DNA of 64,000 nt, from contig NZ_SMMH01000019.1 in the NCBI RefSeq assembly GCF_004634215.1, positions 1 through 64,000 of the forward strand. The letters are read 5' to 3'. Both the position numbers and the translations under genes were made by a program. Each line of letters starts with the position of its first letter. The stretch's first letter is position 1. Below the pieces are notes generated by a model. It ran no database searches. It had not been told where the DNA came from and saw only the letters and a list, made by a program, of their open reading frames with translations. Of the stretch, positions 53,993-63,541 are shown in pieces. The stretch is from Deinococcus fonticola (GTDB taxonomy: Bacteria > Deinococcota > Deinococci > Deinococcales > Deinococcaceae).

Positions 53993-54139
53993 GGGGTCAG
54001 CATGCGCCCCAGACCGGCTCGAACAATGAAAAGAGGCTCAGGTCACGTTTAGAAGAAGGTGGGGGCTATGGGGTTCGGGAGCGTGAAGCGCGGGAGAAAA
54101 GGTCAGTGAGGCGGTGGCCAGGAACATGAAACCTCTGAT

Positions 54140-55111
54140 TCAGGGTTCCTGCTCAGCCTGGCCCAGCGGGAAGGAGTAGCTGGCCGCTGCGCCGAAGCCG
54201 GTTTCTCCAGCCTGGTTCAGGCCGCCGCGCAGGTCGAGTTTCAGGGTACCGGGGCCGACGGGTTTCGTGATCTCCACGCCGGCCCGCAGGGGGTTGGTGT
54301 TCCAGCGCCAGGGTTCATAGGCGGCGTAGGTGCGCAGGCGGCTGTTCTCGCCCAGCACGTCCGCGAAGGACACGCTGGCGACCAGGCCCAGCCCGGAGTG
54401 GCCGCCGCGTTCTGGCCCCACCTGCGCGTCGAGCGCAAAAGCCCGGCCGTCAGCCGTGGTGTAGGTGAATCCGGCGGTGGCGCCCAGCACGTCCGTACCT
54501 GCGCGTGCCCCCAGGCGGTAAGACAGCGTTCCGGTGGTTTCCGTTTCCAGCGGGGCGTCCGGGTCGTCGCCTTCCGCGCGGGGCAGGGTGCGGGTCAGGT
54601 CACGCCGCTGCTCCACGCCGCCGTAAACGTTCCACGGGCCGCCCAGTTCGGTGCCCAGCAGCGCCACCAGGTTGCGGTTCACGCGGTAGCGCACGCCCAG
54701 ATCGGCGTTCCAACCGTTCCCCCGGAGATCGGTGGGGGCCAGCGTCCAGCCGGCCAGTGGGTCAAACGTGGCCGCGGACGCAGTGAAGTAAGTGCCCGAC
54801 AGGCTCAGTGCCACCGGGCCTAACGCGCCTGATGTGGCGGAGGCCACGCGGAAACCGCCAGCCCAGGCCACCTGAGCCTGCACACTCGTGTTTAGCGCGC
54901 CCAGCGGCGGCAGGCTCAGACCACGGGCGTAGGACACGTCCACCCCCCGCGTGGACACCCCCGCCGCCACCGTGCCGCCCAGTGCCGGCCAGTCGGACAC
55001 GCCCACCCGCGCCGTCAGCGGGTACGTCACGCCGAAATCCACGTTGGTCGCGCCGCCGACCCCGGAGGCGCCCAGGGAAAAGCAAAGTATGGTGAGCAAA
55101 GTCCTGTGCAT
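54140..55111 (-). CDS. Predicted outer-membrane or secreted beta-rich protein
   Basis: A 323-residue protein with a signal peptide (MHRTLLTILCFSLGASGVGGA) and alternating amphipathic strands throughout (TVAAGVSTRGVDVSYARGL, TLSYRLGARAGTDVLGATAGFTYTT, AGVEITKPVGPGTLKLDLRGG), consistent with a beta-barrel; the C-terminus continues past the last strand (YSFPLGQAEQEP). No family recognised. TACCCT (minus, 55118-55123) lies 6 nt before the ATG. It is divergent from the WHy lipoprotein with only 30 bp between starts. Confidence 0.65.
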   Translation of the reverse strand: MHRTLLTILCFSLGASGVGGATNVDFGVTYPLTARVGVSDWPALGGTVAAGVSTRGVDVSYARGLSLPPLGALNTSVQAQVAWAGGFRVASATSGALGPVALSLSGTYFTASAATFDPLAGWTLAPTDLRGNGWNADLGVRYRVNRNLVALLGTELGGPWNVYGGVEQRRDLTRTLPRAEGDDPDAPLETETTGTLSYRLGARAGTDVLGATAGFTYTTADGRAFALDAQVGPERGGHSGLGLVASVSFADVLGENSRLRTYAAYEPWRWNTNPLRAGVEITKPVGPGTLKLDLRGGLNQAGETGFGAAASYSFPLGQAEQEP

Positions 55112-55117
55112 GCCCTC

Positions 55118-55135
55118 AGGGTAGCCCGCTAGGGT
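55118..55135. promoter_or_regulatory. Back-to-back -10 boxes of two divergent leaderless genes
   Basis: The minus-strand TACCCT (55118-55123) and plus-strand TAGGGT (55130-55135) each end 6 nt before the ATG on their side (55111 and 55142). The two -10 boxes are 6 bp apart, so each gene's -35 region falls within the other gene's coding sequence. Confidence 0.6.
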
Positions 55136-55141
55136 ATGAAT

Positions 55142-55645
55142 ATGCGCCCCCCCCTTGCCGTCACCCGTCTGGTTCTACTGCCCCTGGCGGCCCTCGTGTC
55201 CTGCGCTCCCTTGCAGCAGGCGGTGAAAGTCCCCACCATGAAAGTCGAGGGGATTCGCCTGAACCGCCTGACCCTGCCGAGTGGTGGGCGCCCCGCCACG
55301 GCGAACGTGACCCTGAAACTGCGCGTGAACAATCCCAACGCCGTTCCCGTGCGGCTGGCGAACATCTTTGCATCCGTCATCATCGACGGCGAGAAGGTCG
55401 GTGACGTGAATCTGCCCAACGTCAACCTGCCCGCCAGCGGCGAAGCCCTGCAAGACGCCAACCTCGACATCCCCGTCACTTTGCCCACCGCCGGCGCCTT
55501 CCTGAAAGTGGCCCGTGGTCAGCAGGTCAGTTACCGTCTGGACGGCACTTTTACCGCCGACCTTGGGGGGTTGGGCCGCCCCACCTTCGGGCCGTTCACG
55601 CTCGCGCAGGGTGTGTGGAAGCAGGCCCCAATCGTGCCGTTTTGA
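55142..55645 (+). CDS. LEA type 2 / WHy-domain lipoprotein
   Basis: A 167-residue protein with a lipoprotein signal ([12 protein letters not shown], Cys at 21) and one WHy (water stress and hypersensitive response) domain, about residues 34-150: [67 protein letters not shown]. The asparagine-proline pair (NNPN) is the family hallmark. WHy proteins protect against desiccation; here it would be membrane-anchored. ATG 55142 rather than 55136 is chosen because TAGGGT is 6 nt upstream. Confidence 0.85.
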   Translation: MRPPLAVTRLVLLPLAALVSCAPLQQAVKVPTMKVEGIRLNRLTLPSGGRPATANVTLKLRVNNPNAVPVRLANIFASVIIDGEKVGDVNLPNVNLPASGEALQDANLDIPVTLPTAGAFLKVARGQQVSYRLDGTFTADLGGLGRPTFGPFTLAQGVWKQAPIVPF

Positions 55646-55757
55646 TGGAACATCAAGCGTGAAAGGACGTGATGTTGAGGGTGTTTTAGCCTTCCGCCTT
55701 CTGCCCTCCCCCATCTGCCTCTTGAGCATTCGGCCTCCGTGTCTGTAACACAGTCGG

Positions 55758-55786
55758 TTGTCAGGCGGGCGGTTTCCGCGCAATAT
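55758..55786 (+). promoter_or_regulatory. Promoter of mrp (TTGTCA - 17 bp - CAATAT)
   Basis: A -35 TTGTCA at 55758-55763 and a -10 CAATAT at 55781-55786 with ideal 17-bp spacing, 8 nt before the mrp ATG at 55795; a leaderless or nearly leaderless start. Confidence 0.65.
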
Positions 55787-55794
55787 GGCGGGGT

Positions 55795-56847
<1,053 letters not shown>

Positions 56848-56849
56848 GC

Positions 56850-57509
56850 ATGTCCCCCTCTTCCCTCACCGCGCCCTCCCCGTCCCTGGCGCCTGCGCCG
56901 GAACGCACGAAAAACAAGCTGCTGGAACTGATCAAACGCTGCGGCCCCCTGACCGCGCAGGACATCGCCTGCAAGCTGGAAATCAGCATTCCTGCCGCGC
57001 GACGCCACCTGCTCGACCTTCAGGAACACGCCCTGATCGAGTCGCGCACCGAGCGGCCCAGCGGACGCGGGCGGCCCCAGCACGTGTTCGCGCTGACCGA
57101 GCGGGGCGAGGCGGCCTTTCCGAAGACCTACGCGAACCTGTGCCTGGACGTACTGAAACAGGTGCAGACGATGTTCGGGGATGACGCCGTGCTGCGCGTG
57201 CTGGAAGCCCGCAACATGGAACACGTCAGGCAGTGGCGCGAACAGCTTCCGGCAGACCTGCCGCTGCCCGAACGGCTGGAGCGGCTGAGCACGCTGCTGA
57301 CCCGGCTGGGTTTCGATGCCGTCATCGAAAGCGACGGAGAGGCGCTGTTCCTGGTGCAGCGCAACTGCCCGAACCTGACGGTGGCGCGCCAGCACCGCGA
57401 ACTGTGCGCCGCGGAACTGCGCCTGTACCGCGACGTTCTGGGCACCGAGCTACGCCGCGAACTGACCATCGCGTGTGGGCAGGGAACGTGCCGTTACCGG
57501 ATCGGGTAG
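56850..57509 (+). CDS. SufR-like winged-helix regulator with cysteine cluster motif
   Basis: A 219-residue regulator. Winged helix-turn-helix at about residues 20-90 (KNKLLELIKRCGPLTAQDIACKLEISIPAARRHLLDLQEHALIE), then an alpha/beta domain with four cysteines, C173, C186, C209 and C214 (C-x12-C-x22-C-x4-C), in the position used by SufR and related proteins to hold a [4Fe-4S] cluster. Lying 2 nt after the Fe-S carrier gene, it probably senses Fe-S status and regulates cluster assembly; this is inference. Confidence 0.78.
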   Translation: MSPSSLTAPSPSLAPAPERTKNKLLELIKRCGPLTAQDIACKLEISIPAARRHLLDLQEHALIESRTERPSGRGRPQHVFALTERGEAAFPKTYANLCLDVLKQVQTMFGDDAVLRVLEARNMEHVRQWREQLPADLPLPERLERLSTLLTRLGFDAVIESDGEALFLVQRNCPNLTVARQHRELCAAELRLYRDVLGTELRRELTIACGQGTCRYRIG

Positions 57510-57535
57510 TATCGGTCACCCCTTCACCCGCTCCC

Positions 57536-58102
57536 ATGACCAGATCCGGATTTCTCCCCACCATTGCCGAGCCTCTGGCGCCGCTGCACAGCATCGTGGC
57601 CTGGCCGCCGGAGGTGCTGGACACCTGGATGAGACGCCAGCAGGAGCGTCTGAACGTCCGGGGCTTTGGCCTGCCCCACCTTAATCTCCGTGCGCCCTTT
57701 CAGACGCCGCTGCGCAGCAAGGAACTGGTGGCGGCCTTCCGCGCCGAACTGAAGGACGAAACACAGTTCGACGTTCAAATCAAAGGCTGGAAGCGCCTGC
57801 CCAGCGTGATTTTTCTGGAATGCCAGATGGACGATAAACTGCGCGACCTGCACCGGCGCCTGCTGAGCATCGGGCCGTCCAGCCACGCCCCCTACGACGG
57901 CGCGGAGTACCGCCCGCACCTCACCCTGGGCCTGGGCATCCTGCCGTGGGCCGCCGATGACCTCTGGAACGAAGTGCAGCACCTGACGCCTCCCTTGACC
58001 TCATTTACCGTAACGGCTTTAAGCTTGACCAGGGAAGTCGGCGGGGAAGTGCAGGAACTGCATACTTTTCCGCTGGAAGACTTTCCCCCTGAAGAGGGGT
58101 AG
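57536..58102 (+). CDS. 2H phosphoesterase (2'-5' RNA ligase-like)
   Basis: A 188-residue protein with both H-x-T/N-x motifs of the 2H superfamily: PHLNLRAPF (about residues 46-54) and RPHLTLGLG (about 128-136), spaced as in LigT/ThpR and YjcG proteins. It likely cleaves or ligates 2',3'-cyclic phosphate or 2'-5' linkages in RNA; the first motif has Asn instead of Thr. ATG 57536 has no ribosome binding site; TAGTAT at 57506-57511 may be its -10. The frame open upstream overlaps the previous gene in another phase. Confidence 0.75.
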   Translation: MTRSGFLPTIAEPLAPLHSIVAWPPEVLDTWMRRQQERLNVRGFGLPHLNLRAPFQTPLRSKELVAAFRAELKDETQFDVQIKGWKRLPSVIFLECQMDDKLRDLHRRLLSIGPSSHAPYDGAEYRPHLTLGLGILPWAADDLWNEVQHLTPPLTSFTVTALSLTREVGGEVQELHTFPLEDFPPEEG

Positions 58103-58136
58103 ACAAAGCCCACCTTCGTGCGGTCGACGCTCCGGC

Positions 58137-59231
58137 TCAGGCGTGCGCGGGGACTTTCAGCAGGCCGGACAGGGCCCCGGCGAACTGCTCGTACCCGGCG
58201 AAATCCAGCTGCTGCTCGTTGTCGGACAGGGCCGTGACGGGGTTGGGATGAACTTCCACGTGAATGCCGTCTGCGCCGACGGCCAGCGCGGCTTTGGCGA
58301 GGGGAATGAGCAGGTCGCGGCGGCCAGCGGCGTGCGTCACGTCCACGATGACCGGCAGGTGCGTCATCTGCTTGGCGAGGGCCACGGCAGACAGGTCGAG
58401 GGTGTTGCGCGTCCACTTCTCGTAGGTGCGAATACCGCGCTCGCACAGGATCACCTCGCTGTTCCCTTCGGACAGGATGTACTCGGCGGCGTACAGCCAC
58501 TCCTCGATGGTGGCGGCGAACCCACGCTTGAGCAGCACCGGCATCTGCGTGCGCCCCACCTCGCGCAGCAGGGCGAAGTTGTGCATGTTGCGCGCCCCAA
58601 TCTGAAGAATATCCGCGTACTCGGCGACCACTGGCACGTCGCGGGTGTCCATGACTTCGGTGACGAACAGCATGCCGTGCTCCTTCGCCACATGGTTCCC
58701 CAGAATCAGACCGTCCACGCCCATGCCCTGAAACCCGTAAGGGCTGGTGCGGGGTTTGTACGCACCTCCACGCAGGATTTTCACGCCGCGCGCAGCGAGG
58801 AAGGCCGCCGTGCTTTCCATCTGCTCTTCGGATTCGATGCTGCAAGGCCCGGCGATGATAATCGGCGCTTCGTTCCCGCCAATCTTCACCCCGTCGATGT
58901 CCAGCACGGTGTCCTCCTGCTTGACCTGCCGCGACACCAGCAACTGCTTCTTGTCGTTCTGTTCCTCCAGCGCCAGGCTCGCCTTGAAAATCTCCTTGAA
59001 AATGCCTTTGACCGTCGCTGCACTGAACGGCCCCGGATTGAGCGCCTCCAGTTCCTTGAGTTGCTTTTCTTCGCGCGCCGGGTCGTAGTGGTTCGGGCGC
59101 CCCTCGGACGTTTTCGCATGCCCGATCTGCGCTGCCAGTTCCGCCCGGCGGCTGATCAACGTCAGCAGCTCGCGGTTAATCCCGTCAATCTCGGCGCGAA
59201 GGTCTTCAATGGTGCGTTTCGAGTCCGTCAT
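58137..59231 (-). CDS. Chorismate mutase-DAHP synthase fusion
   Basis: First step of aromatic amino-acid synthesis, with a built-in sensor. The 364-residue protein has an N-terminal AroQ-type chorismate mutase domain (about 1-90, RAEIDGINRELLTLISRRAELAAQIG), which in Bacillus-type fusions gives prephenate/chorismate feedback control. A DAHP synthase TIM barrel of the I-beta group follows (from about 115, APIIIAGPCSIES; LRGGAYKPRTSPYGFQG; HVEVHPNP). This start is preferred to one 45 nt upstream because TACACT lies 7 nt before it. It supplies the aroB substrate for the genes at 24923. Confidence 0.93.
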   Translation of the reverse strand: MTDSKRTIEDLRAEIDGINRELLTLISRRAELAAQIGHAKTSEGRPNHYDPAREEKQLKELEALNPGPFSAATVKGIFKEIFKASLALEEQNDKKQLLVSRQVKQEDTVLDIDGVKIGGNEAPIIIAGPCSIESEEQMESTAAFLAARGVKILRGGAYKPRTSPYGFQGMGVDGLILGNHVAKEHGMLFVTEVMDTRDVPVVAEYADILQIGARNMHNFALLREVGRTQMPVLLKRGFAATIEEWLYAAEYILSEGNSEVILCERGIRTYEKWTRNTLDLSAVALAKQMTHLPVIVDVTHAAGRRDLLIPLAKAALAVGADGIHVEVHPNPVTALSDNEQQLDFAGYEQFAGALSGLLKVPAHA

Positions 59232-59293
59232 ACCCGCCAGTGTAGGAAGAAAGGCGGTGCATAGGGCGCATACCACTAGTCAGGACGTATAGG

Positions 59294-59386
59294 GCATTTG
59301 ACAAAAGAACGCCGTGATTTTGTCCGAGCAGCGCGAGGGAACTCAGATGAGCAGGACGGACGGGCACAGCTCCGTAGGAGAGAATG
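59294..59386 (+). repeat. Dispersed non-coding repeat, type 2 copy B
   Basis: 93 bp, same orientation as and about 91% identical by eye to 3435-3527, with the same GACAAAA/TTTTGTC inverted repeat. It lies in the gap between the DAHP synthase promoter and the 3' end of the truncated haemoglobin gene. The preceding ATACCACTAGTC-like stretch resembles the outer end of the type 1 copy at 8741. Confidence 0.8.
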
Positions 59387-59405
59387 AAGTGGGTTTTGCC
59401 CTCTT

Positions 59406-59813
59406 CTACCCTTCCGCCTCCGCACTGTTCACCATGTGAACCGCCACGCGATTGAGCGCCGCGTACAGTTCACGGGCGTCCTCGTCCCCGATTTCCGGCG
59501 TCTCGCGCAGCGCCTCCCGCATGCAGGCCAGCCAGGCCCGGGCGCGGGCAGGCGTGATCTGAAACGGCAAATGGCGCGCCCGCAAACGTGGGTGTCCGTA
59601 TTGCTGGTGATACAGCGGCGGCCCACCCAGAAACCCCGTCAAAAATGCCTCCTGCTTCTGTGCCGTCAGCGTCAGATCCGCCGGAAAAATGGGAATCAGC
59701 TCGGGATGCCGCGCCACGCGGGCGTAAAAACGGCCGATCAGGAGGTGAAGATTCTCCGCTCCGATGCGGTCGTAAAGCGTGCCTGCGGGATCAAGCGGGA
59801 TGGGCGCCGTCAT
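59406..59813 (-). CDS. Truncated haemoglobin, group II
   Basis: A 135-residue globin of the 2-on-2 class. It opens with TLYDRIGAENLHLLIGRFYARVA, has PLYHQQYGHPRLRARHLPFQIT with the proximal His, and WLACMREALRE after it, matching the group II (trHbO/YjbI) pattern. Probably binds O2 or NO; suggested roles are detoxification and redox sensing. It starts 26 nt after purB and is probably co-transcribed. Confidence 0.87.
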   Translation of the reverse strand: MTAPIPLDPAGTLYDRIGAENLHLLIGRFYARVARHPELIPIFPADLTLTAQKQEAFLTGFLGGPPLYHQQYGHPRLRARHLPFQITPARARAWLACMREALRETPEIGDEDARELYAALNRVAVHMVNSAEAEG

Positions 59814-59838
59814 GGCTGCTCAACGTTCCGACGGCCCT

Positions 59839-61146
<1,308 letters not shown>

Positions 61147-61210
61147 GCTCCAGAGGCTAACAGAGAAGGAGGCGCACCGGGGTAAAACTCAGGGGGTGAC
61201 GCGGCCATGA

Positions 61211-61250
61211 AGTCAGGGAGCCGAGTACTGCTTCTCTCGGCTCCCTGACT
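61211..61250. terminator. 15-bp perfect hairpin downstream of htrA
   Basis: AGTCAGGGAGCCGAG (61211-61225) pairs with CTCGGCTCCCTGACT (61236-61250) around a 10-nt loop. It lies 10 nt past the protease stop on the minus strand. No strong T run; probably a terminator or processing hairpin, also close to the purB promoter. Confidence 0.6.
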
Positions 61251-61259
61251 GTGTGACGT

Positions 61260-62597
61260 TTATGGGGTGCTGGTGGCGCTCGGCGCGCTGAAGTCCTTGA
61301 GGGTCACCGTCACGTCGCGGGTCTGGCCGCCGCGTTTCACGGTCAGTTTCACCTGGTCGCCGAACTGCTTGCCGAGAATGGCGCTGCGCAGTTCGTCGCC
61401 CTCGGTGATGGGTTGCCCGTCGATGGCGGTAATCACGTCCCCGTCGCTGCTGACGGCATTGCCCCGGCCCTGTGCGCTGCCCTGTGGATTGCCCTGGGCA
61501 CCCTGCGGCGTAGCACTGTTGGCGGTGATGGCGTTGTTCGTGCCGCCCCGCAGGCCAGCGGCGGCGGCGGGACTGTTCGGGGAGACCACCTGAATGAGGG
61601 CGCCCGTGTCCGGCAGGTTCTGCTGGCGCTTCTGAGCACTGTCCAGCAGGCTCAGGTCCGTGAATTGAATGCCCAGCAGCGGTGTCCTGAGTTCCTGGCC
61701 CTTGCCGGCCTGGAGTTGCGGCAGGAGTCTCTTGACGGTGTTGATCGGAATGGCGAACCCCACCCCAGCGCTTTGGCCGATGCCGCCGGTGGCGATCTGG
61801 GTGTTCACGCCGATCACCTCGCCGGCGCTGTTCAGCAGCGGGCCGCCGGAGTTGCCGGGGTTGATGGCGGCGTCCGTCTGAATGACCGACTGCTCAATTT
61901 CCCGCGACCCCACCGCTGCCCGGCGTTCCAGGCTGGAGATGATGCCCTCGGACACGCTGAAGTCCAGGTCGAAGGGTGCCCCCATGGCGATGGCCTTGAG
62001 ACCCACGTCCAGGTTGTCGCTGTTTCCCAGCGGCATGGGCAGAATCTTATCGGCGGGCAGCCCTTCGGCACGGATGAGCGCCAGGTCGAAGTCGGGGGCG
62101 CGGGCGATCACCCTGGCCCTGTAGGTCTGTTTACTGCCGTGCAAGCGGATGGTGATGGTGTCGGCGCCGTCGACGACATGGTTGTTGGTGATGATGTCGC
62201 CGTTCTTGCTGACGAAAAAGCCGCTGCCGGTGCCTTTGGCGTCCGGCACGCTGCCACTGCCCTGCGGCAGACCGAACTGCTGCCCGAACTGATCCTGAAG
62301 CCGCTGACGCAACTGCGCCTCGGGGCTGTTCTTGCTGCTTTCCGTGACGCTGATGTATACCAGGCCGTTTTGCCGTTCTTTGACGACATTCACGGTGTTC
62401 GCCTCGGACTCGGTGCGGGCCTTTCCGTTGTCGAAAGTGGTGGAGGCTGCCGCCGTGGTGGGCGTGGTCGCGGCCACGACAGGAACGGAATTCTGAACAG
62501 TGTTCTGGGCGGCGCTGCGTTCGTTCAGGCTGTAGCCCACGAACCCGCCCAGGGCCAGCGCCCCCGTGAGGGCCAGAGCAGAGAGGTTCTTCTTCAT
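61260..62597 (-). CDS. HtrA/DegP-type serine protease with PDZ domain
   Basis: A 445-residue periplasmic or membrane-anchored protease for damaged proteins. It has an N-terminal signal/anchor (MKKNLSALALTGALALGGFVGY), a Thr/Ala linker, and a trypsin-like domain with triad H140 (ITNNHVV), D171 (PDFDLAL) and S250 (NPGNSGGPL). One C-terminal PDZ domain is interrupted by a Gln/Gly/Asn-rich insert (about residues 360-390). It lacks a second PDZ, so is closer to DegS/HtrA. The start is set at MKKN; GATGCT lies 7 nt upstream. Confidence 0.9.
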   Translation of the reverse strand: MKKNLSALALTGALALGGFVGYSLNERSAAQNTVQNSVPVVAATTPTTAAASTTFDNGKARTESEANTVNVVKERQNGLVYISVTESSKNSPEAQLRQRLQDQFGQQFGLPQGSGSVPDAKGTGSGFFVSKNGDIITNNHVVDGADTITIRLHGSKQTYRARVIARAPDFDLALIRAEGLPADKILPMPLGNSDNLDVGLKAIAMGAPFDLDFSVSEGIISSLERRAAVGSREIEQSVIQTDAAINPGNSGGPLLNSAGEVIGVNTQIATGGIGQSAGVGFAIPINTVKRLLPQLQAGKGQELRTPLLGIQFTDLSLLDSAQKRQQNLPDTGALIQVVSPNSPAAAAGLRGGTNNAITANSATPQGAQGNPQGSAQGRGNAVSSDGDVITAIDGQPITEGDELRSAILGKQFGDQVKLTVKRGGQTRDVTVTLKDFSAPSATSTP

Positions 62598-62695
62598 GCA
62601 AGGCAGCATCGCGCATCACCGTTACACGACGGTTAAAAACAGCAGGTCAGGGATTAATCGCAGAACGGGCCAGCCAAGAAGGCCTTGACAGACCT

Positions 62696-63469
62696 TTACA
62701 CCCGCTGAGCCACAAACGCCATCAGGCGGCGCGGCGGGGTGAAGGGCGTGCGCTGCCAGTCGCCATACACGTCCTGCACCCGGAACCCGGCCTGCCCAAG
62801 AGACGCCGCGATCTCGTCGAAGGTGCGGAAGCGCAGGGTGCTGTGAACGTCGAGGTGCTCCCCGGTGGCCTGAAAGATGTTTCGCCCCCGAATGTGAACA
62901 CGTCCGCCTGAAACATCGAGCACTTCCAGCCACGTTTCCAGCGGGCCGGAGGCAGTCGGCGTGACCTCGCGTGTCTTTTCAGGCGTCCAGTCCTCCCATT
63001 CGTGGGCCAGGGGGTTCCGCGACTCGAAGGCCACCCACCCGCCGGGACGCAGGGCCGCGTGCAGGTGGCGCAGGGTCGCCAGCCAGGCGCCATCTTCCAG
63101 AAAAACCTGCGCGACATTGCCGGTCATAACAGCCAGGTCGGCCTGCCAGTCCCCCAGACCGCCCGCGTCGGCGTTCAGCCAGACGACGCGCTCCGCACCC
63201 GGCTGTTTTTGCGCGTAGGCCAGCATTTCGGGGGCCGGGTCGACGCCCCACACCTGATGTCCGGCGGCGGCCAGCCGGCGAGCCAGGAAGCCGGTGCCGC
63301 AGCCCAGGTCGATGATCTGCCGGGCGTTCAGATCGGCGGCCAGCGCCGCGTAATACGCCAGGTCGTCACGCTCGCCGTTGTCGGTGTCGTACTGCGCGAC
63401 AAGGCGCGGGTCGACATAGTGTAAGTCCAGGTGGGGCAGGTCAAGGTGGGGCAGGTTTCGTTCGGGCAC
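62696..63469 (-). CDS. SAM-dependent methyltransferase of unknown substrate
   Basis: A 257-residue class I methyltransferase. SAM motif I IIDLGCGTGFLARRL (about residues 52-66), VDPAPEML, and a late VAFESRNPLAHEWEDW segment. The C-terminal half is beta-rich and resembles methyltransferases acting on small molecules; the substrate is not known. GTG 63469 is the best start I can find: CAGCAT lies 6 nt upstream. The N-terminus is a duplicated LPHLD pentapeptide from a 15-bp tandem repeat (63425-63454). It is divergent from coaX. Confidence 0.75.
   Translation of the reverse strand: MPERNLPHLDLPHLDLHYVDPRLVAQYDTDNGERDDLAYYAALAADLNARQIIDLGCGTGFLARRLAAAGHQVWGVDPAPEMLAYAQKQPGAERVVWLNADAGGLGDWQADLAVMTGNVAQVFLEDGAWLATLRHLHAALRPGGWVAFESRNPLAHEWEDWTPEKTREVTPTASGPLETWLEVLDVSGGRVHIRGRNIFQATGEHLDVHSTLRFRTFDEIAASLGQAGFRVQDVYGDWQRTPFTPPRRLMAFVAQRV
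63425..63454 (+). repeat. 15-bp tandem repeat in the methyltransferase 5' end
   Basis: Two units, GTCCAGGTGGGGCAG and GTCAAGGTGGGGCAG, differ at one base and code for LPHLD twice on the minus strand. Confidence 0.7.
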
Positions 63470-63514
63470 CCGCCCATGCTGCCTGCCGGGGGCCACCGGA
63501 GGCGTCCGCCAGAT

Positions 63515-63526
63515 AGCGTATACGCT
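63515..63526. promoter_or_regulatory. 12-bp palindrome between the methyltransferase and coaX genes
   Basis: AGCGTATACGCT is a perfect palindrome immediately before TAGAAT (63527-63532), the -10 candidate of coaX, and inside the 72-bp region between divergent genes. It may be an operator. Confidence 0.4.
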
Positions 63527-63541
63527 TAGAATGCGCCTGAT

